NCBI RefSeq assembly: GCF_020179835.1
Contig: NZ_JAIUDA010000013.1
Span: 26,137 to 90,136, forward strand
DNA length: 64,000 nt
Source: Pantoea sp. alder81
GTDB taxonomy: Bacteria; Pseudomonadota; Gammaproteobacteria; Enterobacterales; Enterobacteriaceae
Direction: 5' to 3'
Part shown: one piece after another, positions 1-8,025 of the stretch
How the letters are laid out: every line of letters begins with the position of its first letter
Position numbering within the stretch: the first letter of the stretch is position 1
Position numbers and translations under genes: made by a program
The notes under the pieces: model-generated
Database searches by the model: none
Told to the model about the DNA's origin: nothing
What the model saw: only the letters and a program-made list of their open reading frames with translations

Positions 1-1976
1 AACGCCAGCAACGCTTTTTTCATAAACAGCCCAGCACGCCCGCCGATCCCGCGCTGGCGGTGAGTGACGGGCTGCGCGCCGTGCTGCTGAAAAGCGGTCT
101 GCCCGCCAGCGCGTTATCACTGGTGTTGCACGGTACCACGTTGGGCCTCAACGCCATTATTCAGCGACGCGGCGCCGACATTGCGCTGGTTATCAGCACA
201 GGTTTTCGCGATGTGTTGGAAATCGCGCGTGCACGTATGCCGTCCTCTTTTGATTTTCATGCTGACCGCGAACCGCCTTTTTTACCGCGTCAGCGCGTGC
301 TGGAGATCCCGGCGCGCTTTAGCCCCACCGGAGACGTGACGCAGTGGCCTACTGATGCTGAGCTGGCAACGGTGGCGTCCGAGGTTTTGCAACTCAACGT
401 CAGCGCGGTGGCTTTGGTTACCATCAACGGGTATGCCAATCCATCGCGCGAAGCGGAACTGGCAAGCACACTGGCGGCAAAATTAGGCGATTTGCCGGTG
501 CTCTCTTCGGCGCAGCTGTGGCCGGAGATTCGTGAATATGAACGCACACTAGTGGCCGGGTTGAATGCCTATATTCAGCCGCTGATGCAGCGCTACTTTA
601 ACCGGCTAAGCGATTTGCTGGCGCAGCAGGCAATTGACGTTCCCTTACTGATCACCGCCTCCAATGGCGGTGTGCTACCGCTGGACGCTGCGCAACAGCG
701 GCCAGTGGACACCTTGCTCTCCGGGCCGGCATCGGGCGTGATGGCTGCGGCACATCTGGCATCCGGTACAGGCTTTTTCTCCTTCGATATGGGCGGAACC
801 AGCAGCGATATCTCCCTGTCGGAACAGGGCGAAATCGAACGAGTCAACCGCACTGAGATTGGCGGCCTGCCGCTGATTCTGCCGGTAGTGGGCGTCTCGG
901 CAATTGGTGCCGGCGGCGGCTCCATCGTGCATATTGATGATTTCGGCATTCTCAAAGTCGGGCCAGCAAGCGCGGGCGCCGATCCGGGCCCGGTTGCTTA
1001 CCAACGTGGCGGCACGCAGCCCACGCTTACCGATTGCTACCTGGTGAGCGGCATCTTATCCGCTGACGCAGCGCTGGCAGGCACCATCACGCTGGATCAT
1101 GATGCAGCGCATCGCGCACTGAGCGCGTTGGGTAAACCCTTGGGTCTGGATGCCGAACAGGTGGCGAACGGCGCTATTGCAGTAGCAACGGCGCAAATGG
1201 CAACTGAACTGAACAAAGCACTGGCGCAGCGCGGACTTACCGCCGATGGCTTGACGCTGATTCCCTTTGGCGGCGCGGGACCTACGCACGCCAACTTCTT
1301 CGCTGAAGAAGCGGGGATCAATTGCATTCTGGTGCCGTTGCGTCCCGGGACTTTCTGCGCAGAGGGCGCGATCAGCGCCGACATCCGCCGCGACTTTGTG
1401 CGCAGCCTGCGCCTTAACGTCACGCCTGAAAGCTACGGCAAAATCGCCGCTACCGTTGCGGAACTGGATCAGCTGGCACAGATGTGGTTTGCCGAACAGG
1501 CCAGCCGCCTCAGCGATCGCGCCCATTACCGGGTAGAAGCGGATATGCGTTATGCCGGGCAAGCGTACGAACTCAGCGTCAGTCTCGGCAGACCGGTCAG
1601 CATCACGCATCCACTTTTGCTGGAACGTTTTCAACAACTTCATCAGCAGCGTTATGGCTTCAACACGCCCGATGCGGCCATTGAACTCACCACGCTGCGC
1701 CTGTCCCTGAATGCCGCGCTGCCACGTCCGACGGATACACCCATTAACGCCATAACTAAGCTTGATGAGTCACGTTCGCGCCCACTTTATCTGCGAGGAA
1801 CTTGGGTGAATGCGCGTATCTGGCAGCGCATCAACATCGACGAGCAGATCCACATCGACGGCCCGGCGGTGATTGAACAAGAGGATACCACCACGCTGAT
1901 TTTGCCTGGCTGGTCGGCGCACGCCGATGTCAGCGGCAACCTGCTAATCGCACGTCTAACGGGAGACGCATCATGA
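1..1976 (+). CDS. Hydantoinase/oxoprolinase subunit A (HyuA-like), 5' end cut by window
   Basis: The reading frame is already open at base 3, so the gene begins upstream; the GTG at 60 is internal. The first visible residues (TPADPALAVSDGL) correspond to the conserved stretch about 35 residues into HyuA proteins, so only the N-terminal nucleotide-binding GG(T)FTD strand is missing. Family hallmarks are visible: HGTTLGLNAI, STGFRDVLEI, the ATPase-fold motif FDMGGTSSD, the AIGAGGGS loop and PFGGAGPTHA near the C-terminal third. HyuA/HyuB enzymes use ATP to open cyclic amides such as hydantoins or 5-oxoproline; the actual substrate here is unknown. The stop overlaps the start of the partner subunit (ATGA), implying translational coupling. 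The linked ABC importer suggests that the substrate is imported. Family assignment is firm; substrate is not. Confidence 0.9.
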   Translation, partial: RQQRFFHKQPSTPADPALAVSDGLRAVLLKSGLPASALSLVLHGTTLGLNAIIQRRGADIALVISTGFRDVLEIARARMPSSFDFHADREPPFLPRQRVLEIPARFSPTGDVTQWPTDAELATVASEVLQLNVSAVALVTINGYANPSREAELASTLAAKLGDLPVLSSAQLWPEIREYERTLVAGLNAYIQPLMQRYFNRLSDLLAQQAIDVPLLITASNGGVLPLDAAQQRPVDTLLSGPASGVMAAAHLASGTGFFSFDMGGTSSDISLSEQGEIERVNRTEIGGLPLILPVVGVSAIGAGGGSIVHIDDFGILKVGPASAGADPGPVAYQRGGTQPTLTDCYLVSGILSADAALAGTITLDHDAAHRALSALGKPLGLDAEQVANGAIAVATAQMATELNKALAQRGLTADGLTLIPFGGAGPTHANFFAEEAGINCILVPLRPGTFCAEGAISADIRRDFVRSLRLNVTPESYGKIAATVAELDQLAQMWFAEQASRLSDRAHYRVEADMRYAGQAYELSVSLGRPVSITHPLLLERFQQLHQQRYGFNTPDAAIELTTLRLSLNAALPRPTDTPINAITKLDESRSRPLYLRGTWVNARIWQRINIDEQIHIDGPAVIEQEDTTTLILPGWSAHADVSGNLLIARLTGDAS

Positions 1977-4003
1977 AACTGGATGCCATCACCCTTGAAA
2001 TTCTCAATCAAAAACTCACGGCCCTTACCGAAGAGATGTGCCACATCCTGCAGCGCACCGGACGCACGCTGTACGTGAAGGAAACCGCCGATTTTTGCTG
2101 CGCGGTGGCCGATTTACAGGGACGCTTCTTTGCCTATCCGAAAGGCATTGGCGTCTCGGGTTTTGTTGGGTTGAATGCGCTAACCGCGATTCAGGCGGTC
2201 GGCGAGGTGGCGCCCGGCGACGTCATTCTGACTAACGATCCCTGGCGCTCGCGCGGGCTGGCGACGCATCTGCCGGATTTGCAGGTGCTGGCGCCATGGT
2301 TCATCGACGGCGAATTGGTGGCGTGGGGCTGGGCTTTCTTACACGCCTCCGACGTTGGCGGGCGCGTGCCAAGCAGCATCTCGCCGACCAATAGCGATAT
2401 CTATCAGGAAGGGCTGCAAATTCCACCGGTTAAGCTGCTGCGCGCGGGTGAACTCAATCGCGATGTGATGAATATTCTTACCGCCAACAGCCGCACGCCG
2501 GATGCGATTAGCGGCGATATTCAGGCGATGCTGGCCGCGCTGAATGCCGGTCGCGATCGCCTCAATCGCATCGTGGCGCAGCATGGTGTACAGAACGTGG
2601 TTCAGGCGCAGCAGGATTTGCAGGCTTACTCGGCCAGACGCGCGCGCCAGGTGTTGCGCCGCATTCCCGACGGCATTTATCAGTTTGAAGATTACCTTGA
2701 TGACGCCGCAGGCAGCGGCTTGCCGGTGAGGCTCGTCATCACCGCCACCTTCAACGATGGCAGCGTACATCTTGACTTCACCGGTAGCGATGCGCAGGTA
2801 GCCGCAGCAATCAATATTCCCAGCCACGGCGATCCACATGCGTGGCTGACGCTGCGCATGCTGGCGCTGGTCTGCACGCTGGATAAAGGCGTGCCGCTAA
2901 ATGCCGGTTTACTCGCGCCGGTGACCCTGTTTGCGCCCGCTGGCTCGCTGGTCAATCCGCATTATCCTGCAGCGGTTGGCGTACGTCATGCAGCAGCGGT
3001 TCGTGTCAACGATCTGCTGAACGGCTTGCTGGCTCAGCCTTTGCCTGACGTCATGCCCGCCGCCAGCGGTGGCACTATCATTCCGCTGGTGATTGCCGAA
3101 GTTGCGCGCAATGGCCGCGAACAGAACGTGCAGGTGATTGAACCGATGGTCGGTGGCGGCGGGGCGCGCTTTGGGCGCGACGGCATTGATGGGCGCGACA
3201 ACAGCATCTCAAATCTGGCCAATAATCCGGTGGAAATGGTGGAAGCGGAAACCCATATCGAAATCCGCCAGTACGCGCTGCGACCGGATTCTGCTGGTGC
3301 AGGAGAGTGGCGAGGCGGCATGGGTCAGCAGATCCGTGTGCGCATTCTGCAGAATGACAGCACGCTGCTGGCGCGTGGCATGGAGCGCATGCTGTTTCAG
3401 CCGTGGGGCGTGCAGGGCGGCCAGCCGGGTCAATCCACCACGCTGACGCTCAATCCTGATGTCTCTGGCGGTGAATCACTCGGCAAGATCGATCTACTGA
3501 GCGTCAACGCCGGTGATGAAGTGCTGCTGCAAACACCTGGTGGTGGCGGTTGGGGCGATCCCTTCAAGCGCGATCCGCTGGCGGTGCAGCGTGATGTCGA
3601 TAACCATTTGCTGAGCCACGCACATGCGGCGCAGCACTATGGCGTAGTGTTTACCGATAAGGGCATTGATGCGGCGGCCACCGCCGCCTTGCGCAGCGAG
3701 CCGCGAGCGGTGTCATCTTCATTCGGTGAGGCGCGCAAGAACTGGCAGGCGCTGTTTGATAGCGATCTGCTGACGCGTCTCAATCAGCTGCTTTATTCAC
3801 TCAGTCCGGCTGAACGCCAGCGATATCGTTCAGCGGTATTTGCCGCCGCGTTATCGCAGTTACCGGCAGATTTTCCCCGTTCAACTTATCCAGATACCGC
3901 GCCTGCACGCCAGGCGTTTGCCGATGCGCTGCGCGCGCTGGAAAGTGAATTTTCAGCGTCACTAACATCAATACCTGGAGAGGTTCATGCGCCTATTAAA
4001 TAA
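1973..4003 (+). CDS. Hydantoinase/oxoprolinase subunit B (HyuB-like)
   Basis: 676 residues. It is the partner of the preceding subunit, overlapping it by 4 bases (ATGA). The N-terminus (LDAITLEILNQKLTALTEEM) and the motifs LTNDPW, THLPD, HASDVGG, DFTGSD and the C-terminal GGGGWGDP are standard for HyuB. Length is at the upper end for the family because of a C-terminal extension of about 100 residues after GGGWGDP, rich in Ala and charged residues. HyuB together with HyuA makes the ATP-dependent hydrolase of cyclic amides; it is cytoplasmic. The last 17 bases overlap the start of the transporter binding-protein gene, so enzyme and importer form one transcription unit. A function in acetophenone or acetone carboxylation, which uses related subunits, is possible but less likely because no biotin or small third subunit is present. 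Confidence 0.9.
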   Translation: MKLDAITLEILNQKLTALTEEMCHILQRTGRTLYVKETADFCCAVADLQGRFFAYPKGIGVSGFVGLNALTAIQAVGEVAPGDVILTNDPWRSRGLATHLPDLQVLAPWFIDGELVAWGWAFLHASDVGGRVPSSISPTNSDIYQEGLQIPPVKLLRAGELNRDVMNILTANSRTPDAISGDIQAMLAALNAGRDRLNRIVAQHGVQNVVQAQQDLQAYSARRARQVLRRIPDGIYQFEDYLDDAAGSGLPVRLVITATFNDGSVHLDFTGSDAQVAAAINIPSHGDPHAWLTLRMLALVCTLDKGVPLNAGLLAPVTLFAPAGSLVNPHYPAAVGVRHAAAVRVNDLLNGLLAQPLPDVMPAASGGTIIPLVIAEVARNGREQNVQVIEPMVGGGGARFGRDGIDGRDNSISNLANNPVEMVEAETHIEIRQYALRPDSAGAGEWRGGMGQQIRVRILQNDSTLLARGMERMLFQPWGVQGGQPGQSTTLTLNPDVSGGESLGKIDLLSVNAGDEVLLQTPGGGGWGDPFKRDPLAVQRDVDNHLLSHAHAAQHYGVVFTDKGIDAAATAALRSEPRAVSSSFGEARKNWQALFDSDLLTRLNQLLYSLSPAERQRYRSAVFAAALSQLPADFPRSTYPDTAPARQAFADALRALESEFSASLTSIPGEVHAPIK

Positions 4004-5060
4004 CAAGAAAGTCCTGCTCACGCTGATGGGCATACTGATTAGTGGTGCGGCAAGCGCAGCTGAAACTTCGGACTCGGTGATCGTCGGGGTTTACGGCGGT
4101 GACTGGGAGAAAAATATCCGCGCATCCGGTCTGGAGCAGTTTGCTAAGGATAATCACCTCAAGCTGACCGTAGTGCCAGGCGCGGATGCCGAATGGTTCG
4201 CCAAATTACGTGCCGCCAAAGGTCGCCGTTCGCCGTATGACGTGGTGGTGTTCCAGCCCGATACCGTGCAGCGCGCGCAGGCAGCAGGTTTGCTGCAGCC
4301 TCTTAATGATAAAGATATCCCCAACCTGAACAATTTGTATAAAAGCGTGCAGTCGCGCTTTGTTTATGACAATCAAACCTACGCCGCCGCGTTCAGCCTC
4401 GGCCAGCTCGGCCTCGCTTATCGCAGCGATTTGGTGAAAACCCCGCCGAAAAGCTGGCTCGACTTGTGGAACCCAGAATACAAAGGCCACGTGGCGATTT
4501 CATCGCCGACCTACGCTGCCGGTTTGCAGTTCTTCGCAGGCCTGGTCCACGCGTTAGGCGGCGAGCTCAATCAACCCGCTGCGGTCGATAAAGCCTTCAC
4601 CAAACTGGCAGAACTGCGCGGCAACGCGGTAGCTTTCCCGGACAGCCCGGGCGCGATTCAAACCCTGTTGGAGCGAGGCGATGCGTGGGTAGTGCCGTAT
4701 TGGGATGGCCGCGTGTTTGCGCTGAAGCAGCAAGGCATGAAAGTTGATTTCGTTTATCCGTCCGACGGCCCTGTTGTGGGTGCAGCGAACTGGGTGATTC
4801 CTAAAGGCGCGCCAAATCTCGCCAACGCCTATAAAGTCGTTAACGCCATGTCTGCACCCGAAGTGCAGAAAGCCTTCTCGGATAAATCACTGTATGGCAT
4901 GACTAACAAGGACGTGCAGTACAGCGACAACCTTAAGAAACAAGTGAAAGTAGGCGAAGAGGCATACAGCAAACTGATCTGGATTGACTACAGCACCGCC
5001 ACGCCGCAGTTGGCGGACTGGACGCGTCGGTGGAGCCAGGCGCTGGGTGGTGCGAAATGA
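3987..5060 (+). CDS. ABC transporter periplasmic binding protein, spermidine/putrescine (PotD/PotF)-like
   Basis: 357 residues with a Sec signal peptide (basic RLLNNKK, hydrophobic VLLTLMGILISGAAS, cleavage near ASAAET). The mature part begins DSVIVGVYGGDWEKNIR and contains the family-typical GADAEWFAKLRAAKG, YDVVVFQPDTVQRAQ and WVIPKGAPN segments of extracellular solute-binding proteins that bind polyamines, opines or small cationic organics. It overlaps the end of the HyuB gene by 17 bases and overlaps the ATPase start by 4 bases. By context it delivers the substrate of the adjacent hydantoinase. Ligand identity cannot be read from the sequence. Confidence 0.88.
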   Translation: MRLLNNKKVLLTLMGILISGAASAAETSDSVIVGVYGGDWEKNIRASGLEQFAKDNHLKLTVVPGADAEWFAKLRAAKGRRSPYDVVVFQPDTVQRAQAAGLLQPLNDKDIPNLNNLYKSVQSRFVYDNQTYAAAFSLGQLGLAYRSDLVKTPPKSWLDLWNPEYKGHVAISSPTYAAGLQFFAGLVHALGGELNQPAAVDKAFTKLAELRGNAVAFPDSPGAIQTLLERGDAWVVPYWDGRVFALKQQGMKVDFVYPSDGPVVGAANWVIPKGAPNLANAYKVVNAMSAPEVQKAFSDKSLYGMTNKDVQYSDNLKKQVKVGEEAYSKLIWIDYSTATPQLADWTRRWSQALGGAK

Positions 5061-6139
5061 GTTCAGTCGTCATTGACGGCGTAGCGCGGCAGTTTGATAA
5101 CCACCGCGCCCTGAATGACGTCAGCATCACCATCGAGCAGGGCGAGTTTTTCTCCCTGCTCGGGCCGAGCGGCTGCGGCAAAACCACTTTGCTGAATATC
5201 ATCGCTGGATTTTTGTCGCCGAATAACGGACGCGTGTTGATAGGTGGCAAGGATGTCACTGCGCTACCGCCTTATCAGCGCCACATCGGCATGGTGTTCC
5301 AGAACTACGCGCTGTTTCCTCATTTGAGCGTGGGCGATAACGTCGCATTCGGACTGAAGGTGCGCAAAGTGTCACGGGGCGAACAGCAGCGCCGTGTCAC
5401 TGAAGCGCTGAAGCAGGTGCGACTGGACGGATTGGCGCAGCGCATGCCGCATCAGCTTTCGGGCGGTCAACAGCAACGCGTGGCGATTGCGCGCGCGCTG
5501 GCGATTCAACCTCAGGTGCTGTTGCTGGATGAACCGCTGTCGAACCTCGATGCGCGCCTGCGCAAGGAGATGCAAGACGAACTGCGCGCGTTGCAGCAGC
5601 GCGTCGGCATCACCACAATTCTGGTGACGCACGATCAGGAAGAGGCGCTCACACTGTCGGATCGCATCGGCATTCTCGGGCAAGGCGAACTGCAGCAGAT
5701 TGGCTCGCCAGCCGCACTGTATCGCCAACCGTCGAATCGCTTTGTCGCTGAGTTTGTTGGACAGGCAAATCTGTTCCATGTCACCGCGCAGAATGGGCTT
5801 TATCATGCGCGCGATCACTTTGTTGCCGCCGGTGCAGGGCTGCAACTGGCCGCCACGCAACCGGCAACCGTCTCATCGTTGCTGATTGTGCGGCCGGAGC
5901 GCGTGCAGTTCTCCACCGAGCCGCAGCAATTAGCCAGCAACGGCAGCGTTGCCAACGTGAAAGAGGTGAGTTTTGCCGGTGCAACCTTGCGCCTGTTGTG
6001 TCTGCTGCCGGGCGGCGGCGAGATCCGCGTTCAGCCCGCAGAAGCGCATTTTTCACAGCTTCCCGCGCCGGGTGATCGCTGTTATTTGTACTGGCAAGCT
6101 GCGGATGTCATTGTGCTGCCCGCGCAGGAAAGAGCCTGA
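5057..6139 (+). CDS. ABC importer ATP-binding protein (PotA-like)
   Basis: 360 residues from the ATG at 5057. This start is preferred over an upstream TTG/GTG-type start because it gives the ATGA overlap with the binding-protein stop and begins directly with the strand SSVVIDGV. Walker A GPSGCGKTT, Q-loop VFQNYALFPH, signature LSGGQQQRVAIARAL, Walker B LLLDEPLSNLDARLR and the switch His in LVTHDQEEA are all intact. The last 120 residues form a TOBE-type regulatory domain (IVRPERVQFS). It hydrolyses ATP to drive uptake with the two permeases that follow. It overlaps the next gene by a single base (TGATG). Confidence 0.93.
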   Translation: MSSVVIDGVARQFDNHRALNDVSITIEQGEFFSLLGPSGCGKTTLLNIIAGFLSPNNGRVLIGGKDVTALPPYQRHIGMVFQNYALFPHLSVGDNVAFGLKVRKVSRGEQQRRVTEALKQVRLDGLAQRMPHQLSGGQQQRVAIARALAIQPQVLLLDEPLSNLDARLRKEMQDELRALQQRVGITTILVTHDQEEALTLSDRIGILGQGELQQIGSPAALYRQPSNRFVAEFVGQANLFHVTAQNGLYHARDHFVAAGAGLQLAATQPATVSSLLIVRPERVQFSTEPQQLASNGSVANVKEVSFAGATLRLLCLLPGGGEIRVQPAEAHFSQLPAPGDRCYLYWQAADVIVLPAQERA

Positions 6140-7005
6140 TGAAGATCGCAACGCGCAATCTGTTTCCCTGGCTGCTGCTGACGCCATCGTTACTGTTTCT
6201 GCTGCTGTTTTTGCTGGTGCCGCTGCTCTTGTTATTCGACCAAAGCCTGACTAACGTCGATAGCCTGCTCAATCCGTTGCCGGGTTACAGCCTGGCGCAA
6301 TATGTAACGGTGTTTGCCGATCCGCAGTATCTGCACGCGCTCTGGACCACGTTGTGGGTCTCGCTGCTTACCGCCGCAATTACCGTGCTAATGGCGTGGC
6401 CAGCGGCGTGGTTGCTGGTGACGACGCAGCGACGCGGCTGGCGCACGCTGCTGTATGTCATTCTGATTTCTCCGTTGCTCACCAGCGTGGTGATCCGCAC
6501 CTTCGCGTGGATTGTGTTGCTGGCGCAGAACGGTTTAATCAATGGCTTCCTGTTGTTTACCGGCTTAATTCCTCAACCGCTCAGCCTGTTATGGAACATG
6601 AATGCGGTGATCATCGCCTATGTGCAAGTGATGCTGCCATTTGCTGTGCTGCCGTTGATAACTTCACTGAACGAAATCGCGCCTTCGCTGCGGTTGGCGG
6701 CGATGAGTCTTGGTGCGACGCCAGCGATGACCTTTCGCCGCGTGGTGTTGCCTTTGACGCTGCCAGGCATGCTGACCGGTTTCATCATCGTTTTCTCCCT
6801 TGCTGCGGGGAGCTACATCACGCCGTTGCTAATTGGTGGGCGCTTACAGCCGCTACTGCCGATTGCCATTTATCAGCAAGCGATGCAGATCGCCAACCTA
6901 CCGCTGGCAGCGGCGCTGTCATTGACTTTGCTGGTGATGACCTTGATTGTCGCCGGCATTGCGGGTGCGTTTCTGAAACGCTGGGAGAAGAAAAACCATG
7001 GATAA
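6139..7005 (+). CDS. ABC importer permease 1 (PotB-like)
   Basis: 288 residues, about six membrane segments (the first around residues 10-32: a run of Leu-rich sequence after KIATRNLFPW). The cytoplasmic EAA loop that contacts the ATPase is visible as LRLAAMSLGATPAMTFRRVVLPLTLPGM. It is translationally coupled to the ATPase upstream (1-base overlap) and to the second permease downstream (8-base overlap, ATGGATAA). It forms the heterodimeric membrane channel of the importer with the next gene product. Confidence 0.92.
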   Translation: MKIATRNLFPWLLLTPSLLFLLLFLLVPLLLLFDQSLTNVDSLLNPLPGYSLAQYVTVFADPQYLHALWTTLWVSLLTAAITVLMAWPAAWLLVTTQRRGWRTLLYVILISPLLTSVVIRTFAWIVLLAQNGLINGFLLFTGLIPQPLSLLWNMNAVIIAYVQVMLPFAVLPLITSLNEIAPSLRLAAMSLGATPAMTFRRVVLPLTLPGMLTGFIIVFSLAAGSYITPLLIGGRLQPLLPIAIYQQAMQIANLPLAAALSLTLLVMTLIVAGIAGAFLKRWEKKNHG

Positions 7006-7804
7006 TACGCAAAGCTTGTCACAACGGCTGACGCAGTTTGGCGTGACGCTGGCGGGCATGGTCATCTACGCCTTTTTGGCGCTACCGGTGTTGGTGATTG
7101 TGCTGTCGGCGTTTAGCCCGGAACCTTATCCGCAGTTCCCGCCGCAGGGATTTTCGCTACGCTGGTTTAGCGCGCTGTTGCAGGATGACGGCTGGGTAGC
7201 ATCCTTGTGGATTAGCGCATTGCTGCTGGTGGTTGTCACGCCGGTCACCGTAGTGCTCGGCACTTTTGCCGCCTGGTCGCTGGCGCGGCTAGAGTTTCGC
7301 TATCGCGAGGCATTGCAGGCTTTTATCCTGTCGCCGCTGATGATCCCGCAAGTGGTGCTGGGCATTGCGCTACTCTATGTGCTGACGGCGGCAGGTATAG
7401 CCGGAATGATCAGCGGGCTGGTGATAGGACATATCGTGGTGGCGCTGCCGTATGTAGTGCGCACCGTTAGCGTGAGTCTAGCGGCGATGGATAAGCGGCT
7501 TGAAGCGGTGTCGATGAGTTTGGGCGCGGGGCGCTGGTATACGTTTCGCCATGTCACGCTGCCGCTGATTAAGCCCGGCATTCTAGCCGGTGCTGTATTT
7601 GCAGCGGTGACCTCGTTTGGTGAAGTATCAGTGAGTCTGTTTCTCAGCGCACCAGACACCATCACCGTACCAGTTCGGGTTTTTAACTATGTCGATCAGA
7701 CGTTCGACCCAACGGTGAATGCTATTTCGGTGATTTTCATTATCTTCGCAGTGCTAATTTTAATAGTGATTGAGAAAACGATTGGGCTGGTGAAGTTAAG
7801 TTAG
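6998..7804 (+). CDS. ABC importer permease 2 (PotC-like)
   Basis: 268 residues with six predicted membrane helices and the EAA loop LEAVSMSLGAGRWYTFRHVTLPLIKPGI. Standard length for the PotC/AttB-type subfamily. Last gene of the hyu-ABC operon. A GC-rich hairpin (CCGCC at 7821 pairing with GGCGG at 7839) lies just after the stop but lacks a T-run, so it is only a weak terminator candidate. Confidence 0.92.
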   Translation: MDNTQSLSQRLTQFGVTLAGMVIYAFLALPVLVIVLSAFSPEPYPQFPPQGFSLRWFSALLQDDGWVASLWISALLLVVVTPVTVVLGTFAAWSLARLEFRYREALQAFILSPLMIPQVVLGIALLYVLTAAGIAGMISGLVIGHIVVALPYVVRTVSVSLAAMDKRLEAVSMSLGAGRWYTFRHVTLPLIKPGILAGAVFAAVTSFGEVSVSLFLSAPDTITVPVRVFNYVDQTFDPTVNAISVIFIIFAVLILIVIEKTIGLVKLS

Positions 7805-7990
7805 CTGGCTAATCATATCGCCGCCGCTCTAAAGAAATGGCGGGATTGCTTACGGATAAGATAATAAATATTTCGAAGAATGCTCCGCTTCAAAAAGTGG
7901 TGAGGGGGGAAGTTACGGGGGAATGTTTATGAATGCACCTGAGAATGCTGTAGAGCATCAAGGATGTTTTCAGATACATTATTTAACATA

Positions 7991-8011
7991 ATAAGTATTT
8001 TGCGTACTTAT
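7991..8011. repeat. Small inverted repeat, possible operator or promoter element
   Basis: ATAAGTA (7991-7997) and TACTTAT (8005-8011) form a perfect 7-base inverted repeat around TTTGCG, in AT-rich DNA between the ABC operon and the ISNCY element. There is no T-run, so terminator activity is unlikely. It may mark the sequence just outside the element. Function unknown. Confidence 0.3.
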
Positions 8012-8025
8012 ATTATGGAAGCAAA

